Notes: generated from the sequence alone by a model not told the origin. DNA of 64,000 nucleotides from Euleptes europaea (GCF_029931775.1 NC_079325.1:53056286-53120285), one strand, 5' to 3'; counted from the first letter of the stretch, positions 1 through 12,251 are shown. Translations and numbers: made by a program.

Positions 1-814
1 GTTGGCACAGGGCTAGAGGGCCTCAAGTGGTACAGGTGGAATATATCCTGGGCAGGACATCTAGCTTAATTTATACAAACAAAACATAATGTCAGCATTT
101 TCCTTGAATTGCGTGGCATCGCCCCCGGCAGAATTCAGGTCTTCTGGACCCAGGATTTGCATTGTGATGGTGCCAAATGTGCAACGTTAGGGGACAGGTT
201 TTGCCAGACCTTCCTGTTAATTCTAAAGCATGCTTCATATAAGGAAAAGAGAATGGCAGGTGTCTTACTGGTACAATATTTGTGTTTGTTTCTGATGGAA
301 TACCCCAAAGGTGAATCTATTTTACCAGGGAGGAAGCATATATGTGAGCTGGTGTATTTCACTGGTGGGGAAGGGGAAGAACCTCTTTGGGTCAGCACTC
401 CAGAATCCCAGTGAGTACATGCGGGAGTTGGGCGCACAGTCATTTGATTACAGTATATATAAAACAGGAAAAACAAGTGTTGTATACAGTGAAGCAAAAA
501 CTGAACAAAACAACACCAGGCTATGAAAACTTAGCAATCTATATGAGCAAAAACATACATAATGACAATATAAGGCTCAAATGTACCAGTAATGAAAAAT
601 GCAAATGCGCCAACCCAACCACAGGAGTGGTGAAGATAAATATAGTCCAACAGGTACAAAATGAACTCTGGTAAAGTGTTTTCTGCAGGGAATAATCACC
701 AAAATGGTCGGGTAAGTGTACTCTTCAGCAGAGTACACGGAGTTCGTTTTGTACCTGTTGTACTATATCGCCGATCCTCTTCCTCTGATCTCCTTTCTTG
801 CTGTGTCCGGCCAG

Positions 815-994
815 GTGAGGTTGGGAGAGAAGGAGCAGGGCGGGCCGGAGGACTCCGAGGAGCTTATAACGGTAGATGCGGTTGGCTGTTTTGAGGACGA
901 TGACGACGACGATGAGGAGGAAGAGGAAGAAGCCGAAGGGGAGGAAGGCTCTGAGGTGGGGAGGCTGGATGGTGAAGATCCTCTCGGCAGGCAG
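815..994 (+). CDS. CIZ1: CIZ1 internal coding exon (acidic region)
   Basis: This exon of Cip1-interacting zinc finger protein 1, a nuclear-matrix protein that promotes DNA replication initiation, is 180 nt and starts and ends in phase 0. It follows a CAG acceptor (812-814) and ends at a GTACGT donor (995). It encodes EELITVDAVGCFE followed by an unbroken run of Asp and Glu, which matches my memory of the human segment EELITVDAVGCFEGDEEEEE. The gene lies tail to tail with BBLN, as in human. Earlier CIZ1 exons must lie left of this window; I could not identify any in bases 1-811. The identification rests on remembered human sequence, not on a search. Confidence 0.9.
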
Positions 995-1061
995 GTACGT
1001 GGTTTCAGTAAGATGGCTGCAGCTGGACGTAGGACTCGACAGGAGCTGGAATACTCAGAAA

Positions 1062-1281
1062 GGCAGTGTGGTGTAATGGGTAGAGTGTCAGGGTGGGATC
1101 TGGGAGACCCAGCTTCAAATCTGCCCTCTGTCATGGAAGTTTTCTGGGTGACCTTGGACCGGTCTCACACTTTTACAGCCTAACCTACCTCACAGGATTG
1201 TTGTGATGAAGTGGAGAAGAGAAATATGTAAGCTGCTCTGGGTCTCCGTTGGGGAGAAAGGCAGCAAATAAAATAAATAAA
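1062..1281 (+). repeat. tRNA-derived squamate SINE
   Basis: It has a pol III A-box-like GTGTGGTGTAATGGGTAGAG head and a body with the CTAACCTACCTCACAGG motif seen in many other copies here. Its end is GGGGAGAAAGGCAGCAAATA with an ATAAATAA tail. I assign it to the tRNA-derived Sauria-type SINEs of squamates by recall. Confidence 0.85.
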
Positions 1282-1375
1282 GCATGCTGGGTTGTAACAG
1301 TATTCTATTTTAGTGTTGTTTTCAGTTTAGCTTTGTATCATCATTTTGGTGTCTTAATTATAATAGTAAAGTATG

Positions 1376-1755
1376 ACATAAGAAAGGCCATGCTGGATCA
1401 GACCCAGGCCCATCCAGTCCAGCAGTGTGTTCGCTCAGTGGCCAAACAGGTGCCTCTAGGAAGCCCACAAACAAGACGACTGCAGCAGCATTATGCTGCC
1501 TGTGTTCCACAGCACCTAATTCAATAGGCATGCTCCTCTGATCCTGGAGGGATAGGTCTTCATTATGACTAGTAGCCATTTTGACTAGTAGCCATGGATA
1601 GCCCTATCCTCCATGAACATGTCCACTTCCAAGTTGGCAGCCATCACGACATCCTGGGGCAGGGAGTTCCACAATTAAATACATGTTGTGTGAAGAAATA
1701 CTTCCTTTTATCTGTTTTGAATCTATTTCAAATCTGTTTTGATGTGGTACACTTT
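1376..1755 (-). mobile_element. CR1-like LINE 3' end
   Basis: The minus strand ends in the ...CAGACTGCTGGACTTGATGGGCC...CTTATGTT module that recurs at nine or more places in this window. At 46-47 kb the same module follows a CR1 reverse-transcriptase fragment, which identifies it as the CR1 3' UTR. This copy is 5'-truncated. Confidence 0.8.
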
Positions 1756-1872
1756 TTGTTAGAGGGAGAAAGGTACTGTCCCACAATTTACTGCAGACTC
1801 CAGGGGCGGCAGTCTCTTGAATGCATATTGTGTGGGTTGCTTCTCTGCATATTTGTGTTTACCAGATACAAG

Positions 1873-2062
1873 TGTGTGAAGCTGATTTCCAGAGGCCCAT
1901 CGGTCCACCTAGCTCAGTACTGTTTGCTCTTACTGGTCAGGGTTCTCCACTCTCTTGGGCAAGGAGGGGTCTTCTTCAACATCTGCTTCCAGTGACTCTT
2001 TTCTGGAGATGCTAGGGATTGAACCTGGGACCTTCTCTAGGCAAAGTGTGCCCCTGAGCCAT
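1873..2062 (-). repeat. tRNA-derived SINE, old copy
   Basis: The minus strand shows a GGCTCAGGGGCACAC head and GGTTCAATCCC B box, then the body of the same family found at 24398, 28993 and 30088. It is diverged. Confidence 0.65.
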
Positions 2063-2609
2063 AATAGAGGAAGGAAGGGAAAGCACTATATGGGGAACCA
2101 TGGGTTGATTTCATTGTCGTAAGCACTACTGTATCTCACACAAGGGGGTATTTAGGCATAGACTGCATTCAGATGCCACACGTAAGCAAGCAAAAAGTGA
2201 CTCTGGTTATCCCGAGTGTCATGCACACTTCATGGGTAACTGGACTTAGCATTTCAGCATGATTCCTGGTGCGAGAAGAGAGGGACAGAGAAATGGGAAG
2301 GGAGCGTTAGCCCAACAGCAGGCCAGGTTTTGGCCTCTTGTCCTAACCACCGTTAAAGGTGACATCTGAACTCAGCCATAGCTTCTCCTGTTGTGGCCAT
2401 TCTGCCTTGCTGCATCCAAGGGGAGTTAAGGCAGCAGAGGCATCCGCCCCACACTGGCATCGCTCCCATCTCCCTGCCCACAACTGTCTCCTGCAGAGGC
2501 CATTTCTCTTTATGTAACGTGTAAGAGTGCTTGTTTTTCCTTATCTCTTCCTCGCGTTGTGCATTACATTGGAGATAACTCTTGCACTGTAGGCAATGGT
2601 GAAAACAGA

Positions 2610-3240
2610 AATACAAAGACAAAGGACCTTCTTAAGAACAGAGTAGCTGAGGTAGAGAGGCAACATGATCTAAGTAAGATTTTGAATCCTCTCTATAGAA
2701 AGGAGCTGCTTAACAGGAATATTATTATGCCATGTCTGTCTGATATTACAAATCCTGAATACCCCAGAGCCTTTATGCTTCTTCGGCATAAGCCCTGCAT
2801 TCCACGCTTCTAGATGGGATACATAATAAATGACCATTAGAAGCACACAGATGCATATGCAAACAGGACGCGATTGAAACCACCGAACACGTGCTATTTG
2901 AGGGTGAATTATATGATCATATCCGCACAGGCTCACTGATATCATTATTAGTGGACTGCCCCAGATGTCTGAGAAAATGTCTAGTGCTCCTCCTATCGGA
3001 TACAAGAGTTAACTTATCTGCTAGCATGGCTAGATTTGCTTGGTTAGCAATCAAAATAAGGCAGAGATTGCTTAGGACTCTACCATAGTCAAGGAAATAG
3101 TGTGCGTGCTGTATGTACTGTATGCATCTATATACTTAAGTATGTTTATTTTTGACAGATTTATCCTTTGCAATCTTTTGCTATTAATAAGAATTACAAT
3201 TTTAATTATATTCTGAATAAATAAACAATAAAAACAGTAA
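2610..3240 (+). mobile_element. LINE fragment, unassigned clade, 3' end
   Basis: Conceptual pieces such as AEVERQHDLSKILNPLYRKE and TTEHVLFEGELYDHI resemble the C-terminal, zinc-knuckle-like end of a non-LTR reverse transcriptase. The same family lies at 19780-21178 and 40855-42465. The copy is 5'-truncated, has lost its frame several times, and ends in A-rich DNA. Confidence 0.6.
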
Positions 3241-3458
3241 ATAAATATATTCACCACAGGGGAAGGGAATCAAGGTAGGTTAAAAATATCCATGGCCTTT
3301 CCTTACTGCCCTCTACACTACCTCTTTCCCCACTCCCAAAGGGCAATAGAGAAAGGGGCAAGGTGAAACCTAGTACTTTCTTCAACTGAGGGCCACACCT
3401 GCTACGATGCCAGGACAAAAATGTGGAGGCTAATTTTCTTGTCCTACCCCTTGCACAG

Positions 3459-3528
3459 GTTGGGCTAAAGGAGGTGTCTTTGGGCAACACTGAAGGAAAT
3501 GAGAAGTACTGTCCAGATACCATCTATG
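3459..3528 (+). CDS. CIZ1: CIZ1 short coding exon before the zinc finger
   Basis: This 70-nt exon starts in phase 0 after a TTGCACAG acceptor (3451-3458) and ends in phase 1 before a GTAAGCG donor. It encodes VGLKEVSLGNTEGNEKYCPD then TIY, with the last G starting a glycine codon. The human segment I recall at this place, VRSRDISREEWKGSETYSPN then TAYG, has the same length and pattern (GN/WKG, Y.P.T.YG). Phase 0 continues from the exon at 815-994 and phase 1 joins the exon at 7512, where G plus GC completes Gly. It is too short to be found as an open reading frame. Phase and conserved residues together make the call. Confidence 0.8.
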
Positions 3529-4395
3529 GTAAGCGAACAAGTCTAGCTGAATCTGGCAAGTATGTTCCGGTGTTGTCTCTTCTCCCCTCACCCTGATCCA
3601 CCTATTTCCTTCTTTTACCATCGCAACAGAATCCCAGCAATCTCTGACTGGTTCCAAAATAGGTAGGCTGGCTGTGCTTGAAAAAGAGATGACAGTTTCC
3701 CAGGCCCTACATAGCAAAAGTGGGGAGGTCGGCTACCACTTCTACCAAGGGTTCACTTGGCAGAACATTTATGGAGAACAGCTATTACCTATGATAACCT
3801 TTTAACAATGGAACCTTCATATTCAGGAGCATTGTACCTTTGAACAGCAGTTGCTGGTTACAGAGATGTCTATTGCTTTCATGATGTATGAGGCTTTTGA
3901 CTAGCAACTGTTGGAAAGAGGTCTAGACGTTATGGATTTTTTTTTTTTTTTTGGCTCATCCAGGGAGATAATTTTTATATCCTTTTTGAGAGGTGGAACT
4001 GTGAAAGCAAAAATAAAAAATCTTGCCCCAGTTCTTAATGTCCTCTGGGAAGACCTGGCTTGCTGAGTATGTCGTTACTGTCAAGGCAAGGCTGGTCGCT
4101 CTTTGCTTCTGTTTATAGCTGGGCTTTGGGGAAGGGAAGAATTTTCATTTGGAATACATAGTTGGGTTCTCTCCTGAAAGGGCTCATGATCTGAGTGGAA
4201 ATAAGCATAGAGGATCAAGAGAGAAACAAATGTTTACATCACTTTTAAAATTATTACTAATGCGAATTTTTTAAAAGCTCAATCCTCTTTTTCCTGTAGA
4301 CATTCTTTCCTGTTTCTAACTATACAAACCTCCCCATTGCAATCTTCACTCCCCACCTCCTTTGCTTACATGACCTAAAGCTCCCTTTCTATACT

Positions 4396-4694
4396 GAGAG
4401 TCAGTGTGGTGTAGTGGTTAAGAGTGGTGGTTTGGAGTTGTGGAGTCTGATCTGGAGAACCGGGTTTGATTCCCCACTCCTCCACAGGAGCAGCGGAGGC
4501 TAATCTGGTGAACTGGATTTGTTTCCCCACTCCTGCACATGAAGCCAGCTGGGTGACCTTGGCCAAGTCACAGCTCTCTCAGCCCCACCTACCTCACAGG
4601 GTGTCTGTTGTGGGGAAGGGAATGTGATTGTAAGCCAGTTTGAGTCTCCCTTAAGTGGTAGAGAAAGTTGGCATGTAAAAACCTACCTTCTTCT
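4396..4694 (+). repeat. Long tRNA-derived SINE (duplicated body)
   Basis: The head is AGTGTGGTGTAGTGGTTAAG with B box GGGTTTGATTCCCC. The CCCCACTCCT-CACATGA module occurs twice, and the end is CTTAAGTGGTAGAGAAAGTTGGCAT. It is the longer of two related SINE subfamilies in the window. Confidence 0.85.
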
Positions 4695-4744
4695 GGGCAT
4701 GGAGTAGGGGTCACTGGGGGTGTGTGGGGTGGGAGGTAGTTGTG

Positions 4745-4818
4745 AATTCCCTGCATTGTGCAGGGGATTGGACTAGATGACCCTGGTGGTCCCTTCCAAC
4801 TCTATGATTCTATGAAAT
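4745..4818 (+). mobile_element. CR1 LINE tail (bird-type 3' end)
   Basis: GGATTGGACTAGATGACC followed by TCCCTTCCAACTCTATGATTCTATGA is the classic CR1 3' terminus with its ATTCTATG repeat. Only about 75 bases remain. Confidence 0.85.
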
Positions 4819-5600
4819 CTAGTTGTGGTGCCATCCTGTCCACCAAGTGTAAAGAAGGCCAAAAAATGGTAAATGCGGACCGGTACCCCTGCAGGGTGGG
4901 CCAGCAACAAGCTTGCTGGCCTCACACTTCCTTATTTGAGTGGCTCTCCAGCCAACGGAGTATCTCTCCAGATTTTTACACCCTCCTGACTACACCTGTT
5001 GCCTGAATGAAGATCTGCTGGCAGTGTGGCTTGTTTGATCTGAGCATGGCAAAGCAGTAGGACTTGAGGCAGAAACCCAAAGTAGAATGCAGAATGGCAC
5101 ACCCCACCAGCAAGTACTTGTCCCACAAGCCACCTGCAACAAACACAAAGTCCTGGATTGACACAGAGCAGGAATCCCCCAACGTGGCACCCACCAATGT
5201 GTTGGGGCCCGTCTCCTTTTCCACCAAAGCTTCTCTTCCCAATAGCAAAGAGCCAGTAGTCATAGCTGGCCTCCACCGCATTACAGCAGGAGGTGCTTTG
5301 GAAGAATCCAAAAGGACAATCATTTTTGGCTTTGTAGGGAGAGCCCATTAGGAAATAGCTGTCCCCATCACAGGAGGATGCTTGGCTCTGAACCTCCCAA
5401 CATCTTTACACTGGCACTCCCCACCCCCATCTATGGTAGCCATTTTGTGGTGTCACCTACTACCCTTTATTCTCAAAATTCCAAAAGCCACCTACCCAAG
5501 GTTGTAGACCCTGATGTAGAGGTGCGAATTCAGATGAACACATGTACTGTATGAAGCTGGCTTACTTGGAGGCTGTAGGATTTTTGTTGTTGTTGGGGGT

Positions 5601-5888
5601 TTTTTATATGCCAACTTTCTCTGCCACTTAAGGAAGAATCAAACCGGCTTACAATCACCTTCCCTTCCCCTTCCCACAACAGACACCCTGTGAGGTAGGT
5701 GGGGCTGAGAGAGTGTGACTAGCCCAAGGTCACCCAGCTGGCTTCATGTGTAGGTGTGGGGAAATAAATCCAGTTCACCAGATTAGCCTCCACTGCTCAT
5801 GTGGAGGAGTAGGGGAATCAAACCCGGTTCTCCAGATCAGACTCCACCTCTCCAAACCACCGTTCTTAACCACTACACAACGCTGCCC
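5601..5888 (-). repeat. Long tRNA-derived SINE
   Basis: This is a full-length minus-strand copy of the long SINE subfamily, from TATATGCCAACTTTCTCTGCC to CTTAACCACTACACAACGCTG. Confidence 0.85.
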
Positions 5889-6009
5889 CCTGTTGAGGCA
5901 TTTAACTGCCCTGGGAGGAGAGGGAAGCATGAGGTTTGCAACCCCTTGACCTATTGGTTTGTGAGAACTCCATGTTTTGTCCAGATGGCCCATGCCTCTG
6001 TTCATTGTC

Positions 6010-7500
6010 GCGTCTCTTAGTGCAGTCCCGCATGGGACTGTGTGCGCCCATGCGTGCCTGCACAGACGACACTCAACAAATAACAGTTACAGGTAAGTGC
6101 AACACTGTTTTCTCAGGGGCGCCTGTCACTTCTCAGAGTACCAATCCAGGGGCCAAGAGTCCGTTTGGCTTCACAGCTTGACTCCCTCAAAGGCAGTCCG
6201 GAATGCTAATACATCTGGCATAACATAAAGGCAGCTCCGTGCAAAGCTTAGAGAGAGAGACTGTACATCAATTTTCTTTTTCTCTGAGAGTTTCACTGTA
6301 TCTTGATTGAAATTTGGTAGCGCCACTGGTGGGGGGAATCCAAATATGGATGAAAAGTATGAAGTTTGTTGTGGTTGTTTTAAATTCAGGACCAGCTGCA
6401 GAGATCACTGTTGTTGAACGCTTTGTCTAACGGGGGTGCCCCTCCAGGTTCCTCCTAGCCCTGTTTTGCTTCCCCTTGCTTGCCCTTTCCAAGCAAGCGA
6501 GCAGCCACAGGAGTGCCAGAGAGTGAGGGGGCAAAATTTCTCTCTCCCTTTAGGTGTCGGTGGGAGGTTGCTATCAGCAGTCTGGAGGAGGTGGGCCCAT
6601 GGAAGGGTCTGCCTCCTTATGACACTTTGCCCAAGGTCTTCCCAATCATGGAAACGTCACTGTCTGGATGAAGTGACCGGGCTCAAATGGCCGTTCTGCC
6701 CTTTACGTTTGCCATTAATCTGTCACCGTCCGGATTGTTTCAGCCAGCAAAGGAGGGTGGGTGAATCCTGCATCTGGTGATTGTGCGCAACCCCCAGGGA
6801 GTTCTGTGAGCTCGGAGGAGCTGCCGTTACCATTGGTCTGAGTAGATGTAGGCTCGAGGTGTCTCTCCCGTTCCCATAAACAAAGCACATCTTCATTAAG
6901 ATGTCCTGTGGTTCCCCCTCCCCTGCTCCATACTAGTTTATTTCTGCTGCTGTCTCTTTTAAACATTTTAAATAAAAAAGCCATAATGGAGAATGAAAAG
7001 GCAGCACATTTTATTGTGGTTTCTGTCAGCGCCACTGCAGGCCTCCCCCCCCCCCGCCTTGTTTGTATCATCCCACCTTTCTCTGTTCAGAGGCAGATGG
7101 AAGAGTGATTCATACTGTGCGTGTGCGTGTTTTGCTTACCTGCCGTCTTCTTTGTGGCTCTGCCTCCCGTTTCATTGGATCACACGTCTTCTGTACTTTT
7201 CCACATCTCCTTTTTATTATTTATTTCTGTTTGCTTTGCACCGTCCTCGTTCCAGTTGCTAGATAGATGCATGGTTTTTTCCCACCCACACAGCTAGACT
7301 GTAGCACACTGACCAAGACACTTTTTAAAAAAAATAACACTTTCCTCGTCTTTAACATAAGCATGACTGTCCTGTATTTTTTTAAGCTTACCCGCAACAC
7401 ACCCTTCTCCCTCCCATACTATGTTTATGTAAGATTTTTATTTAGCTTAACTTTTAGTTTGGTTCCGTTCAATGTGATCTGTGACTTCCCTTCCCCTCCC
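6010..7500. other. CIZ1 intron, no feature identified
   Basis: Nothing beyond short low-complexity tracts was recognised between the SINE at 5.6-5.9 kb and the zinc-finger exon. A possible exon at 6533-6640 was tested and rejected because its phase does not fit either CIZ1 neighbour. Confidence 0.5.
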
Positions 7501-7511
7501 TCGTTTCACAG

Positions 7512-7633
7512 GCCCGGATTTTCTGGTCCCCGTGGCAGGTTTCCTCTGCAGGTTGTGTCGTGCATTCTTCCATAGCGACTCGGCTGCCCGGCTCGCGCAC
7601 TGCAAGTCCCTGATGCATTTTGAGAACTTTCAG
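7512..7633 (+). CDS. CIZ1: CIZ1 matrin-type zinc-finger exon
   Basis: This exon encodes PDFLVPVAGFLCRLCRAFFH and then SDSAARLAHCKSLMHFENFQ. The cysteines C-x2-C, followed by a histidine pair spaced H-x5-H (HCKSLMH), are the matrin/U1-like C2H2 finger. In human CIZ1 the matching part reads VDFLVPVMGYICRICHKFYH...SHCKSLGHFENLQ. The finger belongs to the C-terminal part of CIZ1, which anchors the protein to the nuclear matrix. The acceptor is TTTCACAG (7504-7511) and the donor GTTAGA (7634). The exon enters in phase 1 and leaves in phase 0, consistent with both neighbours. All four zinc ligands are intact. Confidence 0.93.
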
Positions 7634-8230
7634 GTTAGACCCTTCCACCTTTAGCTTTTCTCATCCTGTGACTGTCTGCTCTGCCCCCTTGGTGGCTCCT
7701 CAGCTGTCGGCTGCCTACATAACAGCACTTCCCATTTGTCCTCTGTGTCTGTCATCTTCCAGCTGACATGCGCTTTGTGCTTCCCTTAATAGTTCCTGGT
7801 AGATCGCTGGTTTTCCTACTGGCTAATGTCCTTCAGTCTTTCTAACTTGTCCATTCATTCAGAGGGTTGTGTTTAAAAGCAAATGTTTAGCTGAGTCTCT
7901 TGGGGAGGAATTGCATCTTACTTCTGTACCACGTACATGCTTTCAGTGTGGTGCAAATACATTCCTTTTGTTGTGCATTTGTCACGTGTTCTTCCCTTCC
8001 TCCAAGAAGCTCAGGATTGGTTATGTGGGTTAGAGCAAGGTTAGAGAAGTGGAGATGGTATCTAGCCTGGGGTTTTGCAGCTTATGGTCCAAAGCCCACC
8101 ACTCTATCTGCTACTACAGGAGCACTTACTCTTCCACCAGTCTGTTCAGCATTGTTGAAGGCAGGGTATCACAGGCTTCTTCTCTTCTCTGGCTTTCCAG
8201 AGGAAGTGGTCCTTTTCCAGCAGTGTAGGG

Positions 8231-8535
8231 AGAAGGAGAAGAGGAGTTGGATTTGTATGCCGACTCTCTCTACCACTAAGGGAGAATCAAACCGGCTTAC
8301 AATCACCTTCCCCTCCCCACAACAGACACCCTGTGAGGAGGTGGGACTGAGAGAGTGTGACTAGCCCAAGGTCACCCAGCTGGCTTCATGTGTAGGAGTG
8401 GAGAAGCAAATCCAGTTCACCAGATTAGCCTCCGCTGCTCGTGTGGAGGAGTGGGGAATTGAATCCGGTTCTCCAGATCAGAGTCCACCACTCCAAACCA
8501 CTGTTTTTAACCACTACACCACGTTGGCTCTCCTG
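8231..8535 (-). repeat. Long tRNA-derived SINE
   Basis: This is a nearly full-length minus-strand copy, with the internal duplicated CCACTCCTACACATGA module present in both halves. Confidence 0.85.
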
Positions 8536-9154
8536 GGAGGGTCTCCTGATTGGCTGCTGATTTGGCTGCTCTTCCTCCTTGCCCCCAAAGGAGGGACAAT
8601 GCAGATCTTTCAGAACTGTGTCATTCTCCTAGGAGGGGCCCACCCGGTTCTGATCCTGCCTGTTCTGCAGTGACACTCCACCTCCAAAGCACCTGCTCCA
8701 TCCCTGCTGGCCTTAAACATCATGATTTGGACAGCTTCTGCCCTTTTTCCTGCGGGTTAACTAGTCCAGGGGGCAAGGGAACCAAAGGGGCTAAGCAAGC
8801 TGGTGTCTTGTAATGGTCAGCTGGCCCAAAGGGCACTTTCCTCCGACCAGGAAGGTCTAATTAATAGAAAGTGCTTATTCAAACAAAGTAACTGGTCATG
8901 TGGACGTGAAAATAGTTGGACGTCCTCAGGGCTTAGAGGCCTGCCATTGAGTTGAGCTAACTTCTCTTTTGAGTCTTAAAAAAAAACTAGGGTTAAACTG
9001 TGGAACTCTTGAAGGTACTCACAATATTTCTGAGCATGAACAGATTTCCTATTTTCTTGCCATTGATAAACTGTGGTTTTTTCAGGCTGTGACTTCCAGG
9101 GAGGGTTCAGTCCTAGCCTCTCTGTTAGAAATTAGGCATTCCTGTTCTCCAGAG

Positions 9155-9367
9155 ACCCTGACCTGGATGGCCTGATCTTGTCCAATCTCAGAAGCTAAGC
9201 ATGGTCAGCCCTGGTTAGTGCTTAGATGGGAGACCACTAAGGAAGTCCAGGGTCACTATGCGGAGGCAGGCAATGGCCAACGACCTATGTTAAGTCTCAT
9301 GCCTTGAAAACCCTACTGGGTTGCTGTAAGCCAGCTATGACTTGACAGCCCTTTACCCACACACACA
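9155..9367 (+). repeat. 5S rRNA-derived SINE with target duplication
   Basis: The head copies 5S rRNA (CCTGATCTTGTCCAATCTCA, GAAGCTAAGCATGGTCAGCC, GATGGGAGACC, the internal pol III promoter region). The tail is GCCTTGAAAACCCTACTGGG...CTTGACAGC with CA repeats. Ten-base repeats TTCTCCAGAG at 9145-9154 and 9368-9377 are target site duplications, so this is a retroposed copy and not a 5S gene. Confidence 0.88.
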
Positions 9368-9608
9368 TTCTCCAGAGGCTGACTGCTATCATTTGTCAGG
9401 AGCTAGTCCTCCTTAGCTCCTCAGCTGTTCTTTATGTGCATTAACCTGCTTGCACATGGGATGCGACATTTGCTCTCGCACAAGATCCAGACAAGACAGT
9501 GTTAAATCCGCCAACCTGATGACTAGTGATGCTGAAATTTAACATATAAATGTATATACTGGATTAGCCTGTTACAATTGAAGCGGGGGGTGGGGGAGAC
9601 CAGCAGGG

Positions 9609-10064
9609 TAAGAACATAAGAAGCCCTGCTGGATCCGTCCAAGGCCCATCAAGTCCAGCAGTCTGTTCATACAGTGGCCAACCAGGTGCCTCTAGGAAGC
9701 CCACAAACAAGACAACTGCAGCAGCATTGTTCTGCCTGTGTTTCACAGCACCTAATATATTCGGCCTGCTCCTCTGATCCTGGAGAGAATAGGTATGCAG
9801 CATGACTAGTAGCCATGGATAGCCCTCTCCTCCTTGAACATGTCCACTCCCCTCTGAAAGCCTTCCAAATCAGCAGCCATCCTCACATTCTGGGGCAGGG
9901 AGTTCCACAGTTATCTATGCGTCATGTGAAGAAATGCTTCCTTTTATGTGTTGTGAATCTCTCACCCTCCAGCTTCAGCAGATGACCCCACGTTCTGTTA
10001 TTATGAGAGAGGGGGTGAAGCTTTTGGGGTGCCTTTTATCTCTCCAGGGCTCCATTCATATCAA
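9609..10064 (-). mobile_element. CR1-like LINE 3' end
   Basis: This longer minus-strand copy of the CR1 3' module includes the region that reads, on the minus strand, CTGCTGAAGCTGGAGGGTGA and the GGAACTCCCTGCCCCAG block. It is 5'-truncated. Confidence 0.85.
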
Positions 10065-10089
10065 ACCTGTACTGCTGTTGGTTGTTTAA

Positions 10090-12240
10090 CGTATATATAT
10101 GTTACCCTCAATGCCGTGACACTTTACAGAATAAAATAAATTCAAAAGATACTCTAAGGAATTTGCAGTCTACGTTTTTGACAGTTGGGGGCGGGGGTCC
10201 AATAAAGCACTGAGACTGTTTTTAAAAAGTAGTGTGGCATCTAGATGACTGGCGGGAAGCAAAATCCCAGCAATTTGGAAATTGCAGCTTTGAACTAGTC
10301 CAGAATATGTACAGCAGCTCAGGGGGTCAGCAGCCTTTGACAATGAAAGAGCCAAATTATGCCAAAATTCAGAGGACGAGATCAGCAAACAGCCAGCATA
10401 AGAGAGCCCATGTGGATAACTGAAACGGTACAAATTAGCAAGACTAGTATTTGACATGTCAGTTAGTAATCCATAAAGTTGTTTCTTAGGGAGTGATGCA
10501 CGTGAGGTTCCACAGAACTAACCTGAATGATGGTGTCAGTGCACTGGCATCAATGCTTGCACGGTTTGCACTTGGATCACTGGCACCTCAAAGCATCTTG
10601 AGTCCCATGAAAATCTACACCTGCCATTCCCATCCCCATGCTGCATATTCTGGCACCCCACCTAGCCTTAGACCTTAACTGAAAGATTTCATTTCCTTCA
10701 TTGGAAGAGCCACAGTTTGCAGACTCCTGCTACAGCCAATACTTGCAGATGCAGTCCAGAGGCGCAGCAGAAGCCAGTGCAGCAACTGTGGCTCTTGCTA
10801 CAAAAGAGTCGGTGCTGCTACTGGCCAGGAGCCTAAGAAGAGACTTTTAAAAAACTGCTTATTTTACATTTTCATCTGCACTTAATGTAAGCCCCCCCAT
10901 TAGATAAGGTGTGGTATAAATTCTAAAATGGCTCGCTGCGGGAGGGGAGAGAATAATGCGTGTAGCCAGAGCTTTGCTTCCTGATTCTGCTGCAAGCAAT
11001 TCCTACTGCCAAAGAGACAAGCTGCTTAACAGAGAGTCTTACCTCTTCAGCCAAGATAACTGTTACAGTGCAGGTGTAGACTTGTACCCACATGATCTTT
11101 GTTGAGGTCTTTTTTGCCCTCTACTTGAGCTGCGAGTTGATCTCTGCTAGGGGACTTTGCTTGGCTTAAGTGACCTCTTCTAATGATACTACCTGGTATA
11201 AGAAACTAGAGGGCTTCATAAGATTCTGTTCTTTAAAACTTACTGGCCTGGAACAATCTGCATTGTCCCTCCTTTGGGGGCAAGTAGGAAGAGCAACCCT
11301 CCTTTTATCTATATACCCATCTGTTTAACTTCTACATTAGGAGGGTACCACAAAAAACAGCTTGACTTGCCTATGGATGTAGCTACACTGGCAAGCGTGT
11401 CAGTCTTCTCTATGGAGAGCCCAAGTGCACCCTGGGATACTATTTGGAAAGGTGTACTAGTGGAAACATCTAGTTAAACCATGATCACATTACTACTAGA
11501 TGCAGAAAACTCCCACTGCATTGTCGTTGAAAATAAGTAGAATTTGCAGTCCCCTTCGACAAAACTTAAATTGTCTGCCAGGTCCATTTTAAAAAAAATA
11601 TTGTAGAAGCATTTCTTCCAGCATTGAATCTGGTGGGAAATTGGTAATATACCATGGGTAATGTTGGAGGAGTTACAAGAAGCAAACAAACAAGAAGAAA
11701 CTGTGTGTTCATGGTCTTATGCAAATAAAAATTCTGGATTTGGGCAATCCTAAATTCTGTGCTGAAGACACCTGAATTCTGCAAGGTGTATATAGTATGC
11801 CGACTGGGTCCAGGTTGCCTGTTTTATACTGCAATTCTACTAATTATGGCATGACCGGGGACATTTAAACACAGCTCCTAATTGCAAAAAATCTTAGTTA
11901 CCCTGTGAGCTCCTGAGACTTCAGTAGGCATTGGTCATACTCTTTCAATCAAATCAGCACGGCCCTTAGGACTGGAAACTCATGTTTAATAAAAGCCAAT
12001 ATTCTCAAGAAACATCATATTGTCTGATTTGACTGGCACCAGCTTTTCCAGGTCTCCACAGCATTGCTAGTTAGAAAAACCATCAACCTACTGAGGTTCG
12101 GTAATGCAGAAAACTGCCATTGAACTGTCATAGGACGAAGCGAAAGATTATCACCAGCTGCTTGCTGGCTCACAACCTCTTATAGGTCAGCAGTGTTGTT
12201 TCTCTTCCAAGTTAACAGTAACCCCACATTCTGGTTTTTC
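10090..12240. other. CIZ1 last intron, no feature identified
   Basis: I see no exon with consistent phase and no repeat I can name in this stretch. Confidence 0.4.
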
Positions 12241-12251
12241 CCCATTTGCAG

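Noticed and set aside
763-1134. Minus-strand 123-codon frame rich in Ser and Pro
   Set aside because: It is the antisense of the acidic CIZ1 exon (GAG/GAC runs read as serine codons) and has no support of its own.
4932-5348. 138-codon minus-strand frame
   Set aside because: There is no family resemblance, no fitting splice phase, and overlapping alternatives in two other frames.
6533-6640. Possible CIZ1 exon after TCTCCCTTTAG
   Set aside because: Its phases do not fit the exons at 815-994 and 7512. The exon at 3459-3528 fits both phases and the conserved residues.
9155-9367. 5S rRNA gene
   Set aside because: It is diverged, lacks the proper 5' start and terminator, and has a SINE tail and target duplication.
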